64,000 nt of DNA, taken from Nansenia antarctica (lineage: Eukaryota > Chordata > Actinopteri > Argentiniformes > Microstomatidae). The position numbers and the translations under genes were made by a program. Below the pieces are notes generated by a model, which was given only the letters and a program-made list of their open reading frames with translations, was not told where the DNA came from and made no database searches. The stretch spans positions 57,257,628-57,321,627 of the forward strand of contig OZ022341.1 in assembly GCA_963989245.1 (NCBI GenBank). Reading direction: 5' to 3'. Of this stretch, positions 23,052 through 32,422 are shown piece after piece; the stretch's first letter is position 1, and each line of letters opens with the position of its first letter.

Positions 23052-24680
23052 CATTTAGGAGGGGTGGCTCCCCTGGTGTTAGGAAAAAAAAAAAAAAAAA
23101 ACTTAAAAAAAAACACAAGAAGGGAAGGAGCTGGTTTACATAAATAAAGGCTATGTACACTATCCACTATACTATACTGTACAGATAGACGACTAGGGTT
23201 GTCATATTGCACATAGTGTTATTGCACATTTATTTAAAGTGTCGCAGTTTGCAGGCTTGAAATGTACATATTTGTGCCTCAGCACTACACCAGATTTTTT
23301 CAGTCCAGCAGCTGCCATCAATCCGTCCAGACTGTCCAGGGCCCAGAACCTAGGTCTTTGCTGTGTTCAGGGCCTGGACGGCCCTGTGGTAGAAGCTGTT
23401 CTTCAGTCTGTTTGTAATTGCTGCCATGGTCCTGAACCGCCTTTTCGAGGGCAGCCGGGTAAAGTGTTCGTACCCAGGGTGGGTTGGGTCCCTGGAGATC
23501 TTGGAGGCCTTCCTGAGACAGCGTGTGTTGTACAGCTCTTCCAGAGAGGGGAGGGGGGCGCCGGTGATCTTCTGGGCTGTTCTCACGACTCTCTGTAGCG
23601 CATTTCTCTCTGCGGTTGTGCAGCTGGAGAACCAGTTGCAGATGCCGTAGGTGAGGATGCTCTCCACTGCGCCGCGGTAGAAGGTCACCAGTATCTCCTG
23701 CTTGCTGTGTTCCTTCCTGAGGACTCTCAGGATGTATAGCCGCTGTTATGCCTTCTTGATGGTGGCTTTTGTGTTGTCCTTCCAGGTCAGGTCATCCTGC
23801 ATGTGCACCCCCAGGAATCGGAGGGTTGAGACTCTCTCCACGCTCTCTCCATCGATGAGCAGGGGCTGGGGGGACCCAGTGCTGAGTCTGAGGGCTGTGG
23901 AGGTGTGGGGGCCCACCCGCACCCTCTGGGGGCGGTCGGTCAGGAAGTCCTTGATCCATGCACATATAGAGTGTGATAGACCCAGGTCTAGTAGTTTGGT
24001 CACTAGCCTGTCTGGAAGGAGTCCACAAAGTCCACAAAGAGCAGTCTCGCGTAGCTGTTTCCCCTCTCCAGGTGGGATAGAGTGGCGTGGAGAGTCGTCG
24101 CGATGGCGTCCTCTGTGGACCTGTGGGCTCTGTAGGCGAACTGGTATGGTTCCAGGTTGGGGGGGAGGCGTGTGAGTATGTGGGCCCGGACTAGTTTCTC
24201 GAAGCACTTCATGATGATTGGTGTGAGTGCCACCGGGCGGTAGTCGTTTAGGCAGCTCACCGTGCTTTTCTTCGGGACTGGGATGATAGTTGAGGTTTTC
24301 AGGCAGGGTGGGATGGTGGCCTGGGACAGGGACTGGTTGAAGATGTTGGTGAAAACCCCGGCCAGCTGGTCGGCGCAGTCCCTCAGCACCCGTCCCAGGA
24401 CGCCATCCGGCCCCGAGGCTTTCCTGGGGTCCACCGCCTTCAGCACGCGTCTCACTTCATGCTCTGTGAGGGTGAGGCTGCTGAGAGCTGGAGAGAGTGG
24501 TGTTTGTGTTGTGGTTACCTCCGTTCGCCCCTCGTCGAACCGGGCGTAGAAGGTGTTCAGCTTTCCCGCCAGCAGGGGGTCGTCCTCTGCGGCTCTGAAG
24601 TTTGTCATGTGCTGAACCCCCTGCCACATCCGCCTGGAGTCGTTGCTCAGGAAGCATTCCTCAATCATGGTAGACATTTC
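23049..24680 (-). mobile_element. 5'-truncated, internally deleted CR1/L2/Rex1-like LINE
   Basis: On the minus strand this copy has part of the linker before the RT domain, the RT domain, the C-terminal domain, and a 3' UTR of the same family as positions 1-199. It ends at a GT microsatellite. It starts at about 24,680 with no endonuclease domain, the usual 5' truncation. G+C is clearly higher than in the flanks (about 24,660 down to 23,350), consistent with a foreign coding body. No flanking duplication could be fixed. Confidence 0.9.
23350..24677 (-). pseudogene. LINE reverse transcriptase pseudogene lacking the catalytic YADD block
   Basis: Non-LTR reverse transcriptases copy their own RNA at a nicked target. 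From 24,677 downward the frame shows KASGPDGV, LNDYRPVALTPIIMKCFEKL and PYQFAYRAHRSTEDA, all conserved RT blocks. At RLLFVDF (about 24,030) the first catalytic-aspartate region is followed by a duplicated TTTGTGGAC and a frame change. The frame resumes with KLLDLGLSHSICAWIKDFLT, then jumps at about 23,868 from STGSPQ straight to LLIDGESVERVSTLRFLGV. The segment that should hold PQG-x-x-LSP and the F/YADD catalytic pair, roughly 90-110 residues, is missing. The last part (23,688-23,350) carries TAQKITGAPLPSLEELYNTR and ends FYHRAVQALN. The enzyme cannot be active. Confidence 0.9.
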
Positions 24681-24860
24681 TAAGAATGTATTTCACTATT
24701 TCTGAGTATTTCACTACTCAGTTATACATTTTCCATAGTTTGCTTCAAATAGCTGTTATGTGATAATAAAGTAATAATAATAATAATAACATATATTTCA
24801 ACCCTTTGTATACATCTCTGCATTCTCTGTGCCATTATGCTTGTTAATCATTTTAATTCG

Positions 24861-25070
24861 TTAGAGTAAACTAATAGGTATGAAATGAAAAAAAGATTCA
24901 TTACCTTTAGCTATGGTTAATGTAATAGGGTCAACCGTTACATATCTTCTCCTATTATCTTTTATCACTTTCTCTTCAGAGAATGGTAGAGATGTATTAA
25001 TTACTATGGCCACACCCCTCTTCTTACCATATGACGCATGAAATACTTGGTTTACCAAATCCTTTCTCAA
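24861..25070 (-). pseudogene. fragment of L1-type LINE endonuclease
   Basis: The minus-strand frame reads LVNQVFHASYGKKRGVAIVI, then LPF and later DNRRRYVTV. This follows the L1/Tx1 APE-like endonuclease pattern in which a Q-x-x-A/F-H-A-S block precedes RGVAIL and a GRY-V strand. About 70 codons are open; it begins and ends without catalytic residues from the rest of the domain. A truncated, isolated remnant unrelated to the LINE just upstream. Confidence 0.6.
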
Positions 25071-25301
25071 TGTTTTGTCTCAATCAGATGTGTTTTTTGT
25101 AACAAGATTGAATGAAATGCAATGAATTTATTGTAAATCAATACAGCATGAAACCATGTTTACATAAACATGGATTGACCATACACAAACAAAAACGTAT
25201 TCATTCACAAATTAGCTGGAATCAAGTAAAAACATTGTGTAGGTTAACCGAAATATAGCATGTGTACATATACATATATATCTTATTTGGGAAAACCTCA
25301 A

Positions 25302-25470
25302 ACAAGCAGAACCATGAGATTAACCACACCAATGAGGAGTGTAGTGACCCCCACAAGGGACCGGGTATTGTCACCACCATAGTGGCATTTCTACAAGCAG
25401 AACCATGATAATAACCACACCAATGAGTGTAGTGACCCCCACAAGGGACCGGGTATTGTCACCACCATAA
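25302..25470. repeat. tandem duplication, 91-bp unit
   Basis: ACAAGCAGAACCATGA begins at 25,302 and again at 25,393. Both copies continue through CCACACCAATGAG, AGTGTAGTGACCCCCACAAG and GGACCGGGTATTGTCACCAC. A few small indels separate the copies. Confidence 0.9.
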
Positions 25471-25905
25471 GGAGGAGTGGAGATGCTACAGAGCGGGAGC
25501 TATGGACAGACAGGATGCGTCAATGGGTAACAGCCGGTCTCCGGCAGGACAATTCCATGGCCAATGTTAATAATGCTGTCTAGTCTGTCACCAGGCCGAT
25601 CCTGGACGTAGGCCCCAGAGAGACGGAGGGAGAGCCTGGCAGTTGAAAGCGTGGGGCCTGTAGCCATATCTAACCCACGCCCATGGAGAGGATGGACTGA
25701 CTCAGACAGCATGCACGTGTCAAAAGCCCCTCCATCTGACATGACTCTAACTCTAGCTAGATCCAGACTCTAGCTGGAAGGAATAAGTGAATAAGGCCAT
25801 CGGTCATCCACCGTTATCGTTTGGGGTAATGTGACCAACATGAAGTTCACACTACTGTTCAGATTCAGTTTTATATTTGCGACTGCAAACACACTAATTA
25901 ATCAA
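25471..25905. other. unique DNA, no gene recognised
   Basis: A minus-strand frame of 80 codons (25,500-25,742) is moderately GC-rich but matches no family I know. Confidence 0.35.
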
Positions 25906-26439
25906 TCACTCTTCCGAACTGGGAGCATTGAAACTTGCGCACACAGGGATGCCAAGATTGTCCTTGACCTCTAACAGAAATAAATCATAATCAATTGAAA
26001 GTTCACATTCAAACAAAAAAATGTCCAGCAATTCTTGACGTTCTTCTTCGTCTTCAGTCAGTTTCAATTTAGCCTCTATTTCCTCTCTCTGTATTTTGTC
26101 CAATTGAAGAAAAGCAGGCTCCTGGACCTTCCCTTCCAGCCGGTGGGCGTTCTTGTTCATCCACTCCGCTCCCAGGAGGGTGGACTTGCCACGGTCTACA
26201 AGACAAAAACAGTTTAAAGTCCTCTTACAGTGGTCCATCGAAACAGTTCTACAGCCAGTGGTGTAGTGGCACCGTTTTCATATAAGGTTATAGTAATATA
26301 CAGTACTGGTGAAGAGAAACATACCCAAGTTGTCGTCTTCTGTCCTCTTTTTCTTGGCGTCTTCCTCTCGCATTGTTGCGGCATAGCTGTGGTCATTTCT
26401 TATGACATTGCTGCCCACCACACTGTCAGACCGCTCACA
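25906..26439 (-). CDS. candidate two-exon coding remnant (exons 26,439-26,325 and 26,195-25,906)
   Basis: On the minus strand a pyrimidine tract ending TTCCTTCAG precedes a 115-nt segment, CERSDSVVGSNVIRNDHSY and onward, which ends at GTATGTTT (26,324), a donor. After a 129-nt gap with TTTTTGTCTTGTAG as acceptor, a second segment of 290 nt runs to a stop at 25,906. The join falls one base into a codon on both sides, so the frame is kept. The second part starts DRGKSTLLGAEWMNKNAHRL, contains an acidic helix-like stretch (LKLTEDEEERQELLDIF) and ends CASFNAPSSEE. Product about 134 residues as seen; no start codon is identified. I do not recognise the family; DRGKST is not a complete Walker A motif. 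Intron of 129 bases is short but usual in fish. It may be the 3' end of a gene or a retroelement-derived gene, given the integrase-like segment just upstream. Confidence 0.4.
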
Positions 26440-26479
26440 CTGAAGGAATAAAATGCATGGTGCAATCACAACTATTGAA

Positions 26480-26640
26480 CTAACAAAAAACACTATTATT
26501 TACCACGCTTGTTTGCCCGTAGGACCTCATCCCCAACTTTGAAGTCAAAGGATTTGACCCCTTTTTGTTCCGGGCCTCGTAGGCCTTTTTCTGCCTTGCC
26601 TGGGCAATTTGGATGTTCTGGTAAATCTGATTTTTAAAAA
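26480..26640 (-). pseudogene. gypsy-type integrase C-terminal remnant, frameshifted
   Basis: The minus strand reads YQNIQIAQARQKKAYEARNK and then, after a frame change in a short A/G run near 26,565, FDFKVGDEVLRANKRGK. This fits the integrase C-terminal module of Ty3/gypsy elements and genes derived from them, where a KAQ-x-RQK-x-YD helix is followed by F-x-VGD-x-VL. It ends at GTGGTAAATA. The unshifted frame leads through a possible GT-AG intron in frame into the segment at 26,439, so it could act as a neighbouring exon. No RNase H or DDE core is visible here. Confidence 0.5.
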
Positions 26641-26776
26641 TAATTTAATTAATTGTCCCTTAAAACATATTCATATTTTATAGCATATATTGCCATTGTA
26701 TGCACATTTGTTATTATTAGATATTATTATGCATTATATTCAGAGAATGTAATAAGCGGCACATCGTGCAGCACTA

Positions 26777-26810
<34 letters not shown>

Positions 26811-27367
26811 GTAGTAGCATCAAAAGCTTGGATTATCATAGAGACTAAAAACCCACTCTGCAAACACAATTGTAAACACAATTGTACCGTCAATACTCTA
26901 TTCCTTGAGGACACAACCTGGCAAACTTTGGACAAATGTTTTAATTGCAAAATGAGTGAAAGGAACTCAGGTAAGTCCTGATTTTATGAAATTATGAGTT
27001 AAGATATGTGGAATTGTTATGTGTGAAATAAGAAATTAACACTATAATAACTTTAATTCATAAGCCATTTATAAACCATTCATAAATAACACAAAAGTAA
27101 ACGTGAATATGTTATAACATGTTATTTTACTGTCTTAACACCAAGGTTTCTGAGCTTAGACCTTACTGTTGTTGAGAGGGTCCCCATGCATGTAGCAATT
27201 TTTTTGAGTGACTTTATTTGAACCTATAATAAGAACCTCGGTTTTATCTGTGTTTAGTTGGAGGAAGAGGTTTGTAAACAAATGTGAGCTGTCCCTCTGA
27301 GCAATAGACGTCTTTTCAACCTCGCGTCTACAATATAAACCAATATAAACCAGCTATATTACGGCTA
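26641..27367. other. AT-rich DNA with (ATT)n run, no gene seen
   Basis: Includes (ATT)n at 26,776-26,810. Otherwise no recognised feature. Confidence 0.5.
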
Positions 27368-27992
27368 TATTTTCTACTTATCTTAAATGCATGAAAACCG
27401 TTATTAAACCCCTCTAAACTGTCAGAATACGTCCCAGACGTCATGTAGTATGAGATTCATATAGTCTAGCATAGTTATCCTAGCAGAAGTGGTGGTTTAA
27501 ATTGCGTCTATACGTCGCTGTCCTTTAACCCAGATAAATGCGGTCTGTGTCTAAACCTGTTTTAGTCTAGCAGCACGTTGAGTTTAAATTAATACCCTAA
27601 ACGCTTGTAGATTGTCGAAATATGTACCAGACCGTCATTTAGTCTGAGATTCCATGTAGTCTAGCATAGTTATTCATGCAGAAGAGGTAGTTTAAATTGC
27701 GTCTATACATCGCTGTCCTTTAACCCAGATAAATGCGGTCTGTGTCTAAACCTGTTTTAGTCTAGCAGCACGTTGAGTTTAAATTAATACCCTAAACGCC
27801 TGTAGATTGTCAAAATATGTACCAGACCGTCATTTAGTCTGAGATTCCATGTAGTCTAGCATAGTTATTAATGCAGAAGAGGTGGTTTAAATTGCGTCTA
27901 TACATCGCTGTCCTTTAACCCAGATAAATGCGGTCTGTGTCTAAACATATTTTCTACTTATCTCAAATGCATTAAAACCGTTATTAAACCCA
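27368..27992. repeat. tandem array, 195-bp unit, framed by a repeated 45-bp segment
   Basis: ATTGCGTCTATAC recurs at 27,501, 27,696 and 27,891, exactly 195 bases apart. The unit includes GACCGTCATTTAGTCTGAGA, GTAGTCTAGCATAGTTATT, CCTTTAACCCAGATAAATGC and CGGTCTGTGTCTAAAC. Units two and three are closer to each other than to the first. The array is framed by ATATTTTCTACTTATCT followed by AAATGCAT and AAACCGTTATTAAACCC at 27,368-27,412 and again at 27,948-27,992, so the array may itself be part of a larger duplicated unit. About three units in total. No centromeric context is evident. Confidence 0.93.
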
Positions 27993-28816
27993 TTCTATTG
28001 TCCTTACGCTCTACTCTATGACTATGAGGCTGGGAAGACAAATCGGCAACACACTACATGAACTGAATTGAGATTATATAGAAAAATAGTCATAGTACCT
28101 GGTGTTGATGACTGCAGAGGAGAGTCTATCATTGTAGAGTCATCAGTGGCTTTTCAAACAAAGATCAAAGCACATGAACAACTTTAAACAGGAACAAGTA
28201 GCACAGAATGAGAGGAAAGACCAGTTATATTTTAAAAATACAAACGCATTGCTTACAGGCATATTCTTCTTTGTCCTTTTCTTTTAATTCAAAGAGGTCC
28301 ATAGAAACTGATCGTTAAAAGGAAATATCGTTAAAATGTGCTTTCTTAAATACAAATTAATTATTAAATTGAGATGGGTGAACCAACATTGTGACCAAAC
28401 TCATATGGATTTGGGGGGCATTTTTTGAGCATTTGCTTCACAGAGGCCTTCTGCAACCCTGAAAATTGAAAAAACGTCACACAATAATCGCATTACGTTT
28501 TACTACATGTAACCGGTTGGTTATTATTTCCAGTTTGCGGTTAATGTAATTTTGGTTAACAAATGCTTTCTTTCGCTACGATTGGAGACGGGTTACCACG
28601 TGACCATGGGACGTATTGAATTTCCCGGTTGGAACAGTGAAAAGTAGTATTTTGGGGATGTTTTGTACATTGGCACTACATTATTATTGTTAAAACACTA
28701 TTTTCTATTATTATTATTATATAGTGGAATGCCTATAGAAACTATTGTTGTGGTTAAACCGTGACCTACATTGACGTGCCAGAGAATGACTACCCTCGCT
28801 CGAAACCATTGCGGGT
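27993..28816. other. unique DNA upstream of U2, no gene seen
   Basis: AT-rich. I could not identify a convincing snRNA proximal sequence element in the 60 bases before the U2 sequence. Confidence 0.4.
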
Positions 28817-28991
28817 ATCGCTTCTCGGCCTTTTGGCTAAGATCAAGTGTAGTATCTGTTCTTATCAGTTTAATATCTGATACGTCCCCTACCCGGGGAC
28901 GTTATATTAAATTGATTTTTGGAGCAGGGAGATGGAATAGGGGCTTGCTCCGTCCACTCCACGCATCGACCTGGTATTGCAGTACCTCCAG
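28817..28991 (+). ncRNA. U2 spliceosomal snRNA sequence, 3' end missing (likely pseudogene or variant)
   Basis: U2 snRNA pairs with the intron branch site in the spliceosome. The sequence starts ATCGCTTCTCGGCCTTTTGG, as in vertebrate U2, and contains the branch-point recognition GTAGTATCTGTTC intact. Stem-loop IIa/b reads CGTCCCCTACCCGGGGACG, still fully paired but changed at both sides of the stem compared with the usual vertebrate sequence, a compensatory pattern. The Sm site GATTTTTGGA and the block ending CCTGGTATTGCAGTACCTCC are present. After CCAG at 28,991 it departs from the expected ending (about 12 nt, the distal strand of stem IV), so 175 of about 188 nt are present. Loss of the 3' stem and absence of an obvious upstream promoter argue for a retrocopy or a dead variant; the kept pairing argues for recent origin. 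Confidence 0.92.
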
Positions 28992-28994
28992 TAA

Positions 28995-29215
28995 CATGTG
29001 TTTCAACGGCATTTCACCGTCTAAATATAGGCCAAATTGGAAATTGAAACAACGTCTATGTTTAGACGTTGAAATGCCGTTGAAACATAGAAAGGGAAAC
29101 AACGTCTATGTTTCAACGTCTAAACATAGACGTTTTTTAAATTTCCAATTTGACCTATATTTAGCCTCGATTTGGCCTAGACGTCTACGGGCCATTTAGA
29201 CGTTGTTTAGACGTC
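28995..29215. repeat. inverted-repeat block rich in (A)ACGTCTA motifs directly behind U2
   Basis: GTTTCAACGGCATTTC at about 28,999 is mirrored by GAAATGCCGTTGAAAC at about 29,079. A second pair, TCTAAATATAGGCCAAATTG on the left and a matching inverse ending GACCTATATTTA on the right (about 29,150), encloses it. Motifs AACGTCTATGTTT and its inverse repeat several times. It can fold into nested hairpins. It is similar to an AACGTCT-type repeat I recall from other fish. Confidence 0.75.
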
Positions 29216-29565
29216 TAATCAACGTAAAATTGCTCACTGGGGTGTGCCATATGCCTACTGACATGATTGCATCAGAGCATTGAACTGTACACTGTGCCTG
29301 GGTTTGAACCGCCAAACTGAGAGCAGACAACATGCAGCTGTAGCAGTCTGTGTTTATCTCCGCTCAAACCGCATACCTTCCAAAATGTGGTAGGCCTAAT
29401 ATTGTACATAAATAAATAAAAAGTGTTGATCTTTGATTTTATGTGTCAGTTAATATAATTTACTTTGCATTAATAATCAATCGTTTACAGATTGCCTTGC
29501 CTTACATTCGTTAACATCGGTTCTGACTGACTGACGCAGCTCAACATTTTAAGCGTCAAATCACC
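29216..29565. other. unique DNA, no gene seen
   Basis: Nothing recognised between the hairpin block and the LTR. Confidence 0.4.
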
Positions 29566-29782
29566 GGTTGTTGTTACGGTTAGTCAATGTATTTGGACCC
29601 AGGTGCAGAGCAGCACAGAATAGATCGATGCAGGGATATGATTCAAAATAAAGGTACTCTTTATTTGAGCAACATGAATAATAAACCGCACAGTAAGCGA
29701 TGAAACAAAAGAGGAGAAAGCAGTTGGCTTTTGTCTCCCAAAACGCCGTCAATATAATATGGCAATGCAAACTACTTACAAT

Positions 29783-30990
29783 CAGGGCCGTTTGGGAGAT
29801 ATGCAAGGCCCTGTGCGAAGTCAGATTTGCGAGGCCTTTTATAATGATGTAGGCTAGTATTATAACCGCGCGACACGCACGCACCGATATATTGCAAGAA
29901 ATGCGCTCACATGCTGTGCTGATAGACAATAGAATATCTACTTATTTAGATAGTTTACAACCATGTTTGTTTCATTTCAAACCTTTTATACTCGTAAAGG
30001 ATTAGGATTTAGGATAAAGCAGTCATCATACCCAACATTAAACCAACATACGCACAAGCCATTATTGACATGAATAGAGATGTTACTCACCACCATGTAG
30101 GCCTATCCTTTATGTTGAAAAGCTTACAGCAAAAGCAAAAAGACATGTCCCATTTTTGCGAGTACACAAGCCACTTTCTTTCTATTTTTTCCCCATTTTC
30201 CCCCATTTTTCCCCAAGTTTCACTAACGTTTCTGTTCTCATTATTTTTAGGATAACTAAATCCAGGTTTCATCTTTGGGGGACCTCTTCTAATGATCACT
30301 TCTGTAACTGTAGAGTCCATATGTACCGGCCAATTTACCAGGATCATCATACATGACATATCTGACACCGTAGGCTCGTCTTGCGTTCCATCACTCTCAG
30401 CCCTGCTGCTGCTGCTCTGAGTAGCTCCATCTTCCGCCTCCGTATCCTCTACTTCGCCACTCCTGACCATCATCACCTGGGGCTGAGGGAGCCTCAATTG
30501 TTTTTAGAAATGTTTCGAACGAACCTCTAAGCGAGGCCCTGAAGCCTTCCTTTCTTTTATTTGTATTTATTTTTTCAGCACCCGATTAACATTTTCTTCC
30601 TCGGTCTCGTTCCCTCTGCATTTTGTCCGTTGCACTAGTGACTAAGCAGTCACTATGCACAACAAGTGTCAACACGCGCCCAAAATTCACGTTTCACGTA
30701 AGGTGTCATAGGGGGAAATTACTTTTTTCTGTTGCTAAGAATCTCCCTGTCCTACAGATATGCTAGATTTTAGATATATGATTGACTATGATTATCACGT
30801 GTGAACATTTAGAAATGTATTAAAGGCAAACATAATAATATGGTCCCTTGCCTGGCGCTTTGGAGGGCCTCGCCAGCCAGGGTAAAAAAAAAAAAAAAAA
30901 AAAAAGTTTTTACCCTGCCTCACGCGAGGCCCTCCAAAGTGCGAGGCCCTGTGCCACCGCCCCAGCTAGCCCCCCCTTAAAGCGGCCCTG
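29783..30990 (-). mobile_element. hAT element with transposase N-terminus, nested in the solo LTR
   Basis: CAGGGCCGTTTGG (29,783) and AAGCGGCCCTG (ending 30,990) are inverted ends inside a perfect 8-bp duplication CTTACAAT (29,775-29,782 and 30,991-30,998), the hAT hallmark. An internal hairpin lies at about 30,858-30,942: CTTTGGAGGGCCTCG and its inverse around an A-run. At 1,208 bp it is an internally deleted derivative. Confidence 0.93.
30087..30497 (-). pseudogene. hAT transposase N-terminal fragment (TTF/BED-like zinc-finger region)
   Basis: The minus-strand frame of 136 codons starts with an acidic Ser-rich stretch (SGEVEDTEAEDGATQSSSSR), as seen before the DNA-binding finger in zinc finger MYM/TTF-type hAT proteins. 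Near its end it reads RKWLVYSQKWDMSFCFCCKL. The W-L-x-YS and FCFCCKLF motifs are the start of the TTF-type finger. The catalytic RNase H-like core and the C-terminal dimerisation region are absent, removed with the rest of the element. An inserted or diverged MGENGEKIERK piece precedes the finger. It might make a binding-only protein if expressed; there is no evidence for that. Confidence 0.75.
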
Positions 30991-31242
30991 CTTACAATAG
31001 TCATAAGGTACTTATCTCCTAGGCAGATGAGGAACGATAAGGCTACGAGGACACGCACCACACACAACGCAACGTAAAGTGAACAACCGACACAGAGGGA
31101 AAACACATAGGGATATAAATAGACAATCACTCACAGCTGTTAACAATCACAGACAATTAGGACAGACAGAGAAACAATACACATCAAAGGGGGCGCCAAA
31201 GGGTCGCTCAACAGTAGAGCGATCCCCAACCTGACAGGTTGT

Positions 31243-31852
31243 GTGATCACAAGTATCATCTGAATATGTGAATCAAGTCCTGTAAAACGGCACGGATACA
31301 TACATATATATATACTTATTTTGGAGTTTTGGGGTACTTTGGGGTTGTTTTGGGTAATTTTGGGATGTTTTACTTTGGGGTTGTTGTACTGTTACTACTA
31401 CTACGTAGTAAGAACAGTATTGTTATTGGTGGTATACTTATTATTATTATTTTCCTGTCTTTGGTCAAATAGCTCAAAAAGTCCCTGATCAAAAATGCTA
31501 TAAATGTGCATGCCACAACTAGAGAGCATCAGTAACAATGCCAGATATAATTGCCATGATTAGACCGTAGGTGGCGCTATAATAACAAATAGAAAATCAA
31601 GTAACTTCACAATGCTGGCATTTCTACCCCGTTCTATGAAAATGTATGAAACTTGGTACATATGTGTCTTTCCTCATGGGGAACATATTTGCCCCAAGAA
31701 CCCATAAAGTCCGCCATGATGGATTTTTCTGCAGTTGGAAAATTTGGCCAAACCTATAAAAATTCACTTAAAATCAACTGTAAATCAGATTGGTCCAAAA
31801 AGGTTAATCCACAATGCATTTTCATATTTACGCTTAGTGTATATTATCATCA
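31243..31852. other. repeat-like DNA of unknown family
   Basis: Contains short TATATA and TTTTGGGG runs, then a stretch (31,560-31,760) beginning GTAGGTGGCGCTATAATAAC with CCGCCATGATGGATTTTTC. It looks like an old interspersed element but no ends were found. The following hAT inserted into its right part. Confidence 0.35.
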
Positions 31853-31989
31853 TAGTATAGCAGTGGAGGCTCCTCCATAGAGGTGGAGGAGGCCTGGCCT
31901 CCCCAATAATTTGAGAGAAGAGAGAGAGAGATTTTAAAAAGCAATATTTTTTTTATTTATTTATTTAACAAAAAACATATTATAATGTG

Positions 31990-32422
31990 GACCAGAGATT
32001 CATGCCAATTGTTTTGTTTATTTGATGACCCATTGTGCAGGTAACTTATTACATATGTTGTTTGAGTTCTATGTTTTGGTGCATTTTGTAAGAGTCCACT
32101 CGTGGTGTTGCTAGCATTCGCGATCTAGGGCATGGCTAGTCAGTAACGTCATGTTGCATTCCACATGCAGTACCTTTTTCCGCCACACGCGTGTATGAGT
32201 GCTGTTCTGCAGGATAAATATTAGAAATGGATGAAGTATTGTTCTGAATTGTATGTTGTGTGTCTGATTGACATAGTGTTTGAGTGCTTTTGACATGTCA
32301 TTGATTGTATGTAGTATGTTGTGGTGAATGTTGTGAGCCTGAGCAGAAGGGACAATAGCTGCTGCAGGCGGACCAGAGATTCATGCCAATTGTTTTGTTT
32401 ATTTGATGACCCATTGTGCAGG
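31990..32422. repeat. 52-bp direct duplication inside the outer hAT
   Basis: GGACCAGAGATTCATGCCAA through GACCCATTGTGCAGG is present at about 31,989-32,041 and again at 32,370-32,422, nearly or fully identical, 381 bases apart. Confidence 0.93.

Larger units (their letters stand above)
29572..31236 (-). mobile_element. solo LTR (gypsy-like), split by a hAT element
   Basis: Read on the minus strand, it starts TGTCAGGTTGGGG (31,236) and ends CCGTAACA (29,572). The 6-bp duplication GGTTGT flanks it at 29,566-29,571 and 31,237-31,242. TATTTATATCCC near 31,110 is the TATA region, and CAAATAAAGAGTACC near 29,660 supplies the polyadenylation signal. Without the hAT insertion it is about 449 bp. No internal region, gag or pol adjoins it, so it is a recombination-derived solo LTR. 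Gypsy assignment rests on the structure only. Confidence 0.85.

Noticed and set aside
26150..26195. GKST in DRGKSTLLG as a nucleotide-binding P-loop
   Set aside because: The required glycine four residues earlier is missing and no other ATPase or GTPase motif follows.
27368..27992. Regularly spaced repeats as a CRISPR-like array
   Set aside because: Units are 195 bp and contiguous, with no repeat-spacer alternation, and the DNA is eukaryotic.
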